Shown here piece after piece: positions 53,237-60,433 of a DNA stretch of 64,000 nucleotides. Where the stretch lies: NCBI GenBank assembly GCA_021404565.1, contig JAAWWF010000007.1:62001-126000 (forward strand). Direction: 5' to 3'. Numbering within the stretch: the stretch's first letter is position 1; each line of letters begins with the position of its first letter. The stretch is from Roseivirga sp. Lineage in GTDB: Bacteria > Bacteroidota > Bacteroidia > Cytophagales > Cyclobacteriaceae. The notes beneath the pieces are model-generated. The model ran no database searches, was not told the origin of the DNA, and was given only the letters and a program-made list of their open reading frames with translations. The position numbers were made by a program, and so were the translations under genes.

Positions 53237-54186
53237 ATAAGCTCCTTTAGTTTGCTGGTAGTGATATTGGCACCACAGATGATGATCACTACCCGTTGGC
53301 CCGGATAATCCGCAGCATTATTCATAAAGGCAGAAAGTGCTACCGCTGCTGCGCCTTCCACAATCTTATGATGTTTGTCTACCATGTATTTGATCCGGGC
53401 AGCAATGTCTTCTTCGCTCACCAGCTCGTAGTCGTCAATAAGTTTTTGACAAAGCTCAAAGGTGATGGAATCTTCTTCCAGGCCACCCGCAGAACCATCA
53501 GACAGGGTAGGCTGATATTCATCCAGCACGACTACTTCTCCCTTCTCAACACTGAGGTACATTTCGGGTGAGTTGGCTGGCAGACAACCTATGACTTTGG
53601 TCTCCAGGCTCTTTTGCTTGAACCAGGAAGCTACCCCCGACATCATGCCTCCTCCGCCAATACAGCCAAACACAGCATCAATGGTTTCTAACTCATTGGT
53701 AACCTCTACCGCCAGGGTACCCTGACCTGCAATTACATCCAGGTCATTGTAAGGTGATACCCAGGTTTGCCCCAAATCTTTGGCCACCTGTTTTGCATGA
53801 AGTTCCGTAGTCAGTGGGTCATCGCCATGGAACTGTAGATCGGCATCATAATATTTCAACGCTTCTACCTTGGAGGGTTCAGCATTGGTGGGCAGGAAAA
53901 TCGTTCCTTTTGCTTTGGCAATGGTAAGAGCCCTGGCAAAGCCCTGTGCGTGATTGCCTGTAGATGCAGTGATTAGTCCTTTATCTCTTTCTTCCTTACT
54001 GAGCTTAAGCACCTTATTCAAGGCTCCTCTTGCCTTGAAAGAGCCTGTATACTGTTCGCTTTCCAATTTCAGGTATACCTCTCCCTTGTTCAGGTCGCTG
54101 AGGTAGGTAGAGTAAAAAAGCGGGGTTTTAAGAATTTCCGAGCCGATGCGTTCGCTGGCATCCACTATTTCCTGATATAAGCTCAT
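53233..54186 (-). CDS. PLP-dependent threonine dehydratase family enzyme, EutB/BhcB-like
   Basis: 317 residues of the fold type II PLP family. The PLP Lys is in TGSFKARGALN and the phosphate-binding loop is GCIGGGGMMSG. Segments SPYNDLDVIAGQGTLAVEV and GCLPANSPEMY match the EutB-like branch, which includes beta-hydroxyaspartate dehydratase. There is no ACT domain, so it is not the allosteric IlvA. It overlaps the neighbours on both sides by four bases. Confidence 0.85.
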   Translation of the reverse strand: MSLYQEIVDASERIGSEILKTPLFYSTYLSDLNKGEVYLKLESEQYTGSFKARGALNKVLKLSKEERDKGLITASTGNHAQGFARALTIAKAKGTIFLPTNAEPSKVEALKYYDADLQFHGDDPLTTELHAKQVAKDLGQTWVSPYNDLDVIAGQGTLAVEVTNELETIDAVFGCIGGGGMMSGVASWFKQKSLETKVIGCLPANSPEMYLSVEKGEVVVLDEYQPTLSDGSAGGLEEDSITFELCQKLIDDYELVSEEDIAARIKYMVDKHHKIVEGAAAVALSAFMNNAADYPGQRVVIIICGANITTSKLKELI

Positions 54187-55313
54187 TCAAATGACAGATT
54201 AAATTTCTCTTTTATGGCCTTGCTCATTTTGGTTAGTCCTTCAATGAGGTAGACTGACCTTTCTCCCACACCAATGCGGATATGTCCGTCCATGCCATAG
54301 CAATCTCCCGGGACAATAAATACGCTCTCCTGCTTTCTCAACCAGGTAGACAGCTCTGTAGAATTGATATCAATATCGTATTTCATAAAGGCCATACCTC
54401 CTGCCTTGGGAGGAATAAATTTAAAAAGATCACCATGGTCAGAAATCCACTGGCTGAGAATTTGCACGTTTTTATTCAGCATATCTCTGTTTCTTTTAAG
54501 AATGGTAGGCCTCACTTCTTCGGAGAGCGCGATTTCGGCTACATATTGGCTGACAATTCCTGTGGAGATGGAAGTATAATCGTGGTAAGACCAGGTATTG
54601 TAGATTTCGGTCTTTGGTCCGGCCAGCCAGCCAATGCGAATGCCGGGTAAGGCATAGGCTTTTGACAAGCCTGCTGATACCACCACCTTTTCGTAGATAT
54701 GCTGGAAGCTCGGAGTTTCCTGATAATTGAGCTCTGCACCTCTGTAGACTTCATCGGCATAAATCCAGGCATCTACTCCTCTGGCTATTTCTACTATTTC
54801 CTGCATCTCTTCATCGGTAAGTACATAACCGGTAGGGTTGTTAGGATTACAAATGATGATCATTTTGGTGTTATGAGTCACCAATGCTCTTAGCTCATCC
54901 ATATCCGGTGCCCAGTTGTTTTCGCTTCTGAGGTTAAACGCTTTAGGAATGCAACCCATCTCTTCTATAGCTCCCCATATCTGCATATAATTAGGATTCA
55001 TTACTACTACTTCATCTCCTTTTTGGAGGAGCGTATGCATGGCCAGGAAATTGGCTTCTGAAGAGCCATTAGTCACCATGATGCTATCTTCATCGAGGTC
55101 TTTATAGAGGGTAGTGGCGATTCTGCGCCTCAGAGGTATAGAACCATTTGTTTGTCCATAGCCGAGAGTCAGCTGCTGCATTTCCTCAAGTTGAGCGGGT
55201 GTGAGTAATTCTGCCAGCGAGAAAGGATGAAAACCGCTTTCTGTCAGGTTGTAGTCCACCGTGTTTTCATACAAAGATTGGATTCGCTCCAATTCGAATG
55301 TTCTGATTGCCAT
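54183..55313 (-). CDS. Class I/II PLP-dependent aminotransferase
   Basis: A 376-residue fold type I aminotransferase from the ATG at 55313 (MAIRTFELERIQ). The PLP Lys is in SAGLSKAYALPGIRIGW and the Asn/Asp pair in ICNPNNPTG and YADEVYRG. It should act on an amino acid with a 2-oxo acid acceptor; specificity is not readable. The reading frame continues to 55388, but that part overlaps the possible leader and does not fit the family. First gene of the three-gene operon. Confidence 0.85.
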   Translation of the reverse strand: MAIRTFELERIQSLYENTVDYNLTESGFHPFSLAELLTPAQLEEMQQLTLGYGQTNGSIPLRRRIATTLYKDLDEDSIMVTNGSSEANFLAMHTLLQKGDEVVVMNPNYMQIWGAIEEMGCIPKAFNLRSENNWAPDMDELRALVTHNTKMIIICNPNNPTGYVLTDEEMQEIVEIARGVDAWIYADEVYRGAELNYQETPSFQHIYEKVVVSAGLSKAYALPGIRIGWLAGPKTEIYNTWSYHDYTSISTGIVSQYVAEIALSEEVRPTILKRNRDMLNKNVQILSQWISDHGDLFKFIPPKAGGMAFMKYDIDINSTELSTWLRKQESVFIVPGDCYGMDGHIRIGVGERSVYLIEGLTKMSKAIKEKFNLSFE

Positions 55314-55341
55314 AACGTAATTTAATATATGATCGAAACGA

Positions 55342-55437
55342 TCAGGGTATGTGCCAGAGTTGGCAACAAGAAGCAATACCTTTCTCAATCTCTTCCCTGA
55401 TGTTAGTAAGGTATCGGGCCGGGAGGCCGGTCTTCAT
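55342..55437 (-). CDS. Possible 31-codon leader peptide
   Basis: ATG at 55437 only six bases after a consensus -10 element, then 31 codons ending GIASCCQLWHIP and a stop 28 bases before the aminotransferase ATG. It is in a different frame from the upstream extension of the aminotransferase. The peptide starts MKTGLPARYLTNIREE. Either it is a leader/attenuation peptide or the stretch is a structured RNA leader. No Leu/Ile/Val-type codon run is seen. Confidence 0.4.
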   Translation of the reverse strand: MKTGLPARYLTNIREEIEKGIASCCQLWHIP

Positions 55438-55443
55438 CTGACA

Positions 55444-55474
55444 CAAATATAGAAAACCGCGACTATTCCACAAT
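55444..55474 (-). promoter_or_regulatory. Promoter of the aminotransferase-EutB-EutC operon
   Basis: On the minus strand: ATTG (55474-55471), a 19-base spacer and TATATTTG (55451-55444), an exact TAnnTTTG match. The -33 box lies at the very end of the cupredoxin gene. Transcription should start at about the leader ATG (55437). Confidence 0.75.
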
Positions 55475-55819
55475 CAATTTACCTTTCATGATTACATGCA
55501 GAGTGCAGAAATAGTCCGTGGTTTCAGTAATTGCCATTTTCCAAACGTCTTCTTTGTTCATAACCCCGGAGGTCCAGGTTTGATTTGTCTCTTCGGTTAC
55601 ATCATGCTTCACCAGGTCTTTATTGATCCACTTGACTGTATCACCTTTGCGGATGGTTAGTTCATACGGTAGAAATTTCAGTCCCTTTATTACCACCACA
55701 TGGGTAACAGGGGTATAAGATTTACCACAGCCACCAAATGTAAGCATACACACAGCGGCAATAAGCAAGCCTGAGAACAACTTCCTCAGACGTGCTTTAT
55801 TGGTTGATATAAAACTCAT
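55463..55819 (-). CDS. Cupredoxin-fold lipoprotein
   Basis: 118 residues from the ATG at 55819, with a lipoprotein signal (LTFGGCGK). The cupredoxin copper ligands are visible: a His in DLVKHDVTE, then Cys-x-x-His-x-x-Met in YFCTLHVIMKG near the C-terminus. This is a type 1 copper site, for small electron transfer. It starts 11 bases after the DUF4142 gene, so both are one unit. Confidence 0.85.
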   Translation of the reverse strand: MSFISTNKARLRKLFSGLLIAAVCMLTFGGCGKSYTPVTHVVVIKGLKFLPYELTIRKGDTVKWINKDLVKHDVTEETNQTWTSGVMNKEDVWKMAITETTDYFCTLHVIMKGKLIVE

Positions 55820-55829
55820 TTTGCTCAGG

Positions 55830-56375
55830 TTATTTAGATACTTTTTCCTGAACAGACTTGGCATGGGCCAGGTGAGTTTTAAAGATAGGTACTGCTGATA
55901 TCAGTAAATCTTTCAATTCCTGATTCTCAGTTTCTGGAATCAATAAACCCTCTACCGCATTGATCACGGCTTCGTGATAGGCCACTTCATTATCGATATA
56001 AAACTTATCGAACTTCTTCCCCCTCATAGAGTTCAGCTCCTTTTTAGTTTTGTCAGCCCCTTCCAGCAATGATTTGCTGACAGCATTTTCTTTTGGTGTA
56101 ACACCAAGTTTTTTGGCAAGCTCACCCGCCAGACCCAACACCGAATTGTGATCATTGAGCATGGTTTCGGCAAATTTCTTTACATCTGCATTTCTCGATT
56201 TCTTTTGGGCGATTTCGGCATAACTGACATCAATCTGATTGGCAACGACTGCCACCATGGCTACTTCCGCATCAGAGAGTTTCGGGTTACCCTGAGCGAA
56301 AGTCATGTTCAGGCTAAGCAATGCTAAGGCGATCATAAGTCCACCTTGTTTCAATTGATTTCTTAAAATTCTCAT
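55830..56375 (-). CDS. DUF4142 family exported protein
   Basis: A 181-residue protein with a signal peptide (ending NMTFAQ) and a four-helix bundle of the DUF4142 family, predicted ferritin-like. His residues that could bind metal occur in MLNDHNSV, AYHEAVIN and FKTHLAHA. The biochemical role of the family is not settled. First gene of a pair with the cupredoxin, divergent from the cysteine-rich regulator. Confidence 0.82.
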   Translation of the reverse strand: MRILRNQLKQGGLMIALALLSLNMTFAQGNPKLSDAEVAMVAVVANQIDVSYAEIAQKKSRNADVKKFAETMLNDHNSVLGLAGELAKKLGVTPKENAVSKSLLEGADKTKKELNSMRGKKFDKFYIDNEVAYHEAVINAVEGLLIPETENQELKDLLISAVPIFKTHLAHAKSVQEKVSK

Positions 56376-56415
56376 AGGAGTTGATTTATTAATTGTTGTT
56401 AAAAACTATTCAGGT

Positions 56416-56448
56416 CAAAGGTAAATGAATTAAACATATTAAATCAAG
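56416..56448 (-). promoter_or_regulatory. Promoter of the DUF4142-cupredoxin pair
   Basis: On the minus strand CTTG (56448-56445), a 21-base spacer and TACCTTTG (56423-56416). The left arm of the inverted repeat lies inside the spacer. Confidence 0.7.
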
Positions 56449-56471
56449 TATTTACTGTGTTTAATATGTTT
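56432..56471. promoter_or_regulatory. Perfect 12-base inverted repeat, candidate operator for the divergent genes
   Basis: AAACATATTAAA (56432-56443) and TTTAATATGTTT (56460-56471) are exact reverse complements with a 16-base spacer. The left arm is in the spacer of the minus promoter, and the right arm covers the -33 box of the plus promoter. It is well placed to repress both genes. Confidence 0.7.
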
Positions 56472-56492
56472 TGAATTTTTTCACTACTTTTG
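56460..56492 (+). promoter_or_regulatory. Promoter of the cysteine-rich regulator gene
   Basis: TTTA (56460-56463), a 21-base spacer and TACTTTTG (56485-56492), an exact TAnnTTTG match. The start codon is at 56512. The -33 box overlaps the right arm of the inverted repeat. Confidence 0.7.
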
Positions 56493-56511
56493 GCGAGCAC
56501 GAGAGCGTCTT

Positions 56512-57132
56512 ATGAGCACAGATCGTAACAGGAATTTATTTGGCCAATCGAGGTGGCACATCATTTCTCTTCTCAGGAAAAAACCCATGGGAGTGAAAGA
56601 GCTTTCTGCTGAGCTTGGTGTTACACCGAATGGTATCAGACCTCACCTGGTCTCCCTGGAAAGGGACAAGCTGGTAAGACAGATTGGTGTGAAACTGAGC
56701 GGTGGCCAGCCCGCACATATTTTTGAGCTTACCGCTGAGGCAGAGAATTTTTTCCCAAAAGCATATGGGGTTCTGCTGGCTCATATGCTCACCGAAGTGC
56801 GCTCAACTCTGGATGATAAAGCTTTTAATCAATTGCTTGCCTCTACTGCGCTTCGCCTGGCTAGAAACTGGCCGAAAGCTACGGGGGATCGACTCAATAA
56901 AATCGAAACAGGGGCCAGTGTACTCAACGAGTTGGGTGGTCTGGCCGAACTGTCACAAGAAGAGGGTGGAGATTTTATTCAGGGTTACAGCTGCCCTCTA
57001 TCTGAAGCCACCAAAACTCATCCTGAAACCTGCTATCTGGCACAAATACTCCTTGAAGATCTTACCGATTTAAAGTTTGAGAGATGTTGCTCGTATGGTG
57101 AGAAGCCTAAGTGCCGTTTTCAGGTGCTGTAG
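56512..57132 (+). CDS. Winged-helix regulator with C-terminal cysteine cluster (COG2345/SufR-like)
   Basis: 206 residues. N-terminal winged-helix (about 10-75; MGVKELSAELGVTPNGIRPHLVSLE) and a C-terminal domain with Cys at 161, 174, 192, 193 and 201. The C-x12-C spacing and the late Cys group match SufR and related Fe-S-sensing repressors of COG2345. It probably senses iron-sulfur or redox state. It is divergent from the DUF4142-cupredoxin pair and, with the inverted repeat, its likely regulator. Confidence 0.85.
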   Translation: MSTDRNRNLFGQSRWHIISLLRKKPMGVKELSAELGVTPNGIRPHLVSLERDKLVRQIGVKLSGGQPAHIFELTAEAENFFPKAYGVLLAHMLTEVRSTLDDKAFNQLLASTALRLARNWPKATGDRLNKIETGASVLNELGGLAELSQEEGGDFIQGYSCPLSEATKTHPETCYLAQILLEDLTDLKFERCCSYGEKPKCRFQVL

Positions 57133-57250
57133 GTTTTCATCTAATAAAAGTATTCTTACCTGATTGACGCTGTACCGTTACCTCCGTAGACAACGAAGAT
57201 GCTGGATGAGCTTTACTTATAACTTGAGTCAGCATGCTTAATACTCAAAA

Positions 57251-57526
57251 TTAAATGGTCAGTGCCTGTATCCAGGGCAGGCCTGGACTGATGTTCAGCT
57301 TTCTCCTGAGCCTGTGCTTTGCCTTCTTAACGCTATCTGGGGTAATATTGAGTAAAATTGCAATCTCTTTAGTAGACATATTGGCTTTGAGGTAGGTACA
57401 TAGCCTGATATCGTAAGCCGTCAAAACCGGAAACTGGTGTTTGAGTTTTGTCTGAAAAAACCGGTTGGAGATCTCCAGTTCCATTAACAAGTGGTTCATT
57501 AATTCACGTTCGGGTAGTGTCATCAT
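57251..57526 (-). CDS. Small LuxR-type HTH protein
   Basis: A 91-residue protein that is almost only a GerE/LuxR helix-turn-helix domain (about 35-88; LTAYDIRLCTYLKANMSTKEIAILLNITPDSVKKAKHRL). In most Bacteroidota such domains end a longer TPR or kinase-like protein; here it stands alone. Its start overlaps the stop of the 688-residue exported protein by four bases, so both are translated together. Confidence 0.8.
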   Translation of the reverse strand: MMTLPERELMNHLLMELEISNRFFQTKLKHQFPVLTAYDIRLCTYLKANMSTKEIAILLNITPDSVKKAKHRLRRKLNISPGLPWIQALTI

Positions 57527-59589
57527 GAGGTACCAGGTACTTGCCGGCTTTTTGAAGTATTCTTTTGCTGAAAATTATTTCTATCTATGGCATTGATGAC
57601 TCCATCCAGATTAAAATCAGCTATACCACTAGAGCCGTAATTAAAAACGGCTCCATTGTGACCTCGCCAGGTGCTCAGATCAGTCGTATTGATTAGTCCG
57701 TCTCCATTAGTGTCTCCCGCAGGCATTCCAAACTTGCCTCCTGAAAGACTTACAAGGGCCGAGGTGCTTTGGTAGGTAGCAGCAGAAGAGCTGGTAAAGT
57801 CAATCGTATAGACATCACTACTGGCAGATACGGTTGTGGCGGACATAATGGGCAGATGGTTACGGTGATAGATGACTACATAGAAATCTGCTCCTGAATT
57901 CCCGGAGAGTGATATGGAAAGGTTGCTGGAGCCATCAGTAGCCTTGATACTTCCATTACTCATAAGAAACCCTGCAGCGGAGCCTACCCTGGTTGTATTA
58001 AGGGCTGAAGCTGCTGAACCAGCTTCTCTGAGTTCCACCAATACCCAATCTACGGCACCTGAAGGGACAGCTGCGTTCTCAGTTCCTATATGGTTATTAT
58101 AAATACTACCACTATAGGGCTGGCTGGCGGGAATACTACCCTGAATTGCATTATTCAGATCAGTACCATTGTAAGCTCCTTCCAAAAATACTTTGGCTAC
58201 CACGGTAGCGGAAGAAGGAGTAGTCACCGCGCTACCAATAGTGATATGATCAAATCGCATGTTAGAAGCCTTTGTGCTGCCTCCCTGATTAACAGCTGTC
58301 AGGCGAAACTCGTCAACATCATTGAAGTTATCATTACCATCTATATTGATGAGGCTTAAGGTATTCCCTGTAATTGTTCCTGTTACTGTAGCTCCGCTAA
58401 CCATACTACCACTTTTGTAGCCTGTGACTGTGTAGTCAACATTGTTAGTGGTAAGACCGGCTATCGCCCGATAGTAGAAGGATTTGAGATCGAAAGCGGA
58501 GGCATCGCTGCTTTTAAATGAGATATAATCCATTTGGCTGATGAGTACATTCAGGCTGGCAGATCCCCCAAAACCATTAGATCCATCTCCCTGAATTTTT
58601 AAAGTAACAGAAGCACTGGTTGCCTCAGCCACGATATCCCAACCAGATTGGTTTGCAATTGACGCTGAAAGACCTGCTCCTCCTCCACTTAAAGTCCCCT
58701 GATTGTCAAGCACTGTGAAAGCAGGCCCCGTAGCATAGCCCAGGGCATCAAAGGTACTGGTACCGATCACAGGAGTGGGTTGTGTGATGGTGAAAACAGG
58801 GTTTGTCCCGGTAAACCTCGTACCTCCCACAGTCAAATCCACAAAATTGACATCATCCGTAGTCCAGTTAGATGGATTTCCTATGGCTGTAAGGATTTCT
58901 TCTTTAGTACCGGTGTAGGTACCTGTATAGACCATATTGTCTTGATGCAGGCCCGAAATCATTGCATGTGCCGTGGCCACGTTGGTACCATTACTGTTGA
59001 GCAGACCGGTTGGCAGAATGCTTTTCTGTGGGCTTCCGGCATCTGTATGCCAGTCTTCATTGGAATCAGGAGAGCCTGGCGTAACGGAGTTTATAAAGGC
59101 ATATATGTAGTTTGGGGAAGTTGTCGTCCCTGTATAAACGATAATGTTTTCTCCGGCCCCGTTGTTGAAAGGAGAACCGTTTGAGGAGGTGCTGGTCCAG
59201 CCACTCACGGAAAACGTACCAAGATTGGGGCTTACTGAAAGATTGTTGGTTGCATTCGGTACACTGAACACCAGCACGGTACCCGCATCGACCCCTCCTA
59301 CAGGGGTTGTCCAGGTAATGATCGCCTCCAAAGCATCAAAGGCCTGACCGGTCTTGATAGTTGCCCCGTCAGAACCAAAATCGGTAAGAAAGACCTGTGT
59401 ACTTCCGGGTAGATCTACCAGGGCTACAATGGCAAATTCATCATTGTGTGATGCAGTCCCCGAATCCGGACCAATATTTATCCCGATAACCGCTATGTCT
59501 CCAGCCTCTATCTGGGTAAGAGCTGGGTTCAGCAGAAGAAGTAGTAACCAGCTTACAAGTATTTTGCACAGGTATCGAGATCTGACCAT
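57523..59589 (-). CDS. Large exported protein with dockerin-like C-terminus
   Basis: 688 residues from the ATG at 59589, with a signal peptide (LLLLLLNPALTQ). The first part (about 20-230) resembles a beta-sandwich surface module; the middle is rich in Ser, Thr and Gly. Near the C-terminus two calcium-loop-like dockerin motifs (GDTNGDGLINTTDLSTW and ADFNLDGVINAIDRNNF) are followed by a terminal N-x-S-K-S-R-Q-V-P segment that resembles the N-x-G-x-S-S-Q-V-P tail of other Bacteroidota exported proteins. No T9SS type A or B domain is clear. Function unknown. Confidence 0.75.
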   Translation of the reverse strand: MVRSRYLCKILVSWLLLLLLNPALTQIEAGDIAVIGINIGPDSGTASHNDEFAIVALVDLPGSTQVFLTDFGSDGATIKTGQAFDALEAIITWTTPVGGVDAGTVLVFSVPNATNNLSVSPNLGTFSVSGWTSTSSNGSPFNNGAGENIIVYTGTTTSPNYIYAFINSVTPGSPDSNEDWHTDAGSPQKSILPTGLLNSNGTNVATAHAMISGLHQDNMVYTGTYTGTKEEILTAIGNPSNWTTDDVNFVDLTVGGTRFTGTNPVFTITQPTPVIGTSTFDALGYATGPAFTVLDNQGTLSGGGAGLSASIANQSGWDIVAEATSASVTLKIQGDGSNGFGGSASLNVLISQMDYISFKSSDASAFDLKSFYYRAIAGLTTNNVDYTVTGYKSGSMVSGATVTGTITGNTLSLINIDGNDNFNDVDEFRLTAVNQGGSTKASNMRFDHITIGSAVTTPSSATVVAKVFLEGAYNGTDLNNAIQGSIPASQPYSGSIYNNHIGTENAAVPSGAVDWVLVELREAGSAASALNTTRVGSAAGFLMSNGSIKATDGSSNLSISLSGNSGADFYVVIYHRNHLPIMSATTVSASSDVYTIDFTSSSAATYQSTSALVSLSGGKFGMPAGDTNGDGLINTTDLSTWRGHNGAVFNYGSSGIADFNLDGVINAIDRNNFQQKNTSKSRQVPGTS

Positions 59590-59698
59590 TAGCCTGAGTG
59601 TTTTGGATGGTCTAATGAAATGATAATGAGATGAAACCAACAGGCTGCCTACTGAATTTTAGTATACTGGTGGTCTTAGCTAGGATTTGGTAGCATTA

Positions 59699-60433
59699 CT
59701 AAGCTGATTTCATAAACTCTTTGAGCTTTTGCTTTCTTGCCCGGGATACGGGGACACTGAAGTCATTTTTGAGTAGCAGTTCACTCTCACCCAAGAGCAG
59801 TTTCTTGATGTAATTGGTATTGACAATGTAAGATTGATGCACCCTGATGAATGTTTCTGGCGGTAATAAGTCTTCAAAGTGCTTCAGGGTTTTGGTCACT
59901 ACAATCTGTTCATTATCCACCAGTTCCAACTGAGTATAATTGTTATCCGCTCTACAGTAGATCACCTCATTGAGGCTGGCCAGTCGAATCTGGTCTTTGA
60001 CCGGTAAGGAAAGTCTCTTGACATTATACTGCTCCAGCAATTGGTTCAGCTCCAGAATCAAATGGTCCTTATCCAGCTCGGTACAGGCTTTATCCACAGC
60101 CTCTTTCAGTTCGGAAGATCTGATGGGCTTTAGGAGGTAGTCTGCTGCGCGGGCCTTGATCGCCTGGAAGGCATATTGATCGTGTGCTGTGGTAAAGATG
60201 AGTCTTGCATTGATGGCCTGCTTACCCAGCAGTTCAAAGATCAATGAGTGGCCCAATTCCACATCGAGGAACAGAATATCGGGATTAATTCTGGCCAATA
60301 TCGCTTCGGCTTCTTCAATATTTGCCGCTTCTGCAACAATATCCAGATAGCCAACATGACGTTTCACCAACAATGTGAGCGCTTCTCTGGCATCCTGCTC
60401 ATCATCCACAATCATGCAAGTATATCTCCTCAT
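59699..60433 (-). CDS. LytTR-family response regulator
   Basis: 244 residues: a CheY-like receiver (about 1-120; acidic Asp10/Asp11 and phospho-acceptor Asp57 in ILFLDVELG, Lys in DYLLKPI) and a LytTR DNA-binding domain (about 140-240). It is translationally coupled to the histidine kinase upstream (60430-60433 overlap) and should be its partner. Targets are not known; the exported protein/HTH operon just downstream is a candidate by position. Confidence 0.94.
   Translation of the reverse strand: MRRYTCMIVDDEQDAREALTLLVKRHVGYLDIVAEAANIEEAEAILARINPDILFLDVELGHSLIFELLGKQAINARLIFTTAHDQYAFQAIKARAADYLLKPIRSSELKEAVDKACTELDKDHLILELNQLLEQYNVKRLSLPVKDQIRLASLNEVIYCRADNNYTQLELVDNEQIVVTKTLKHFEDLLPPETFIRVHQSYIVNTNYIKKLLLGESELLLKNDFSVPVSRARKQKLKEFMKSA

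Noticed and set aside
53233-54186. Biosynthetic threonine deaminase IlvA
   Set aside because: No C-terminal ACT-like regulatory domain, no branched-chain genes nearby, and several segments match the EutB-like branch better.
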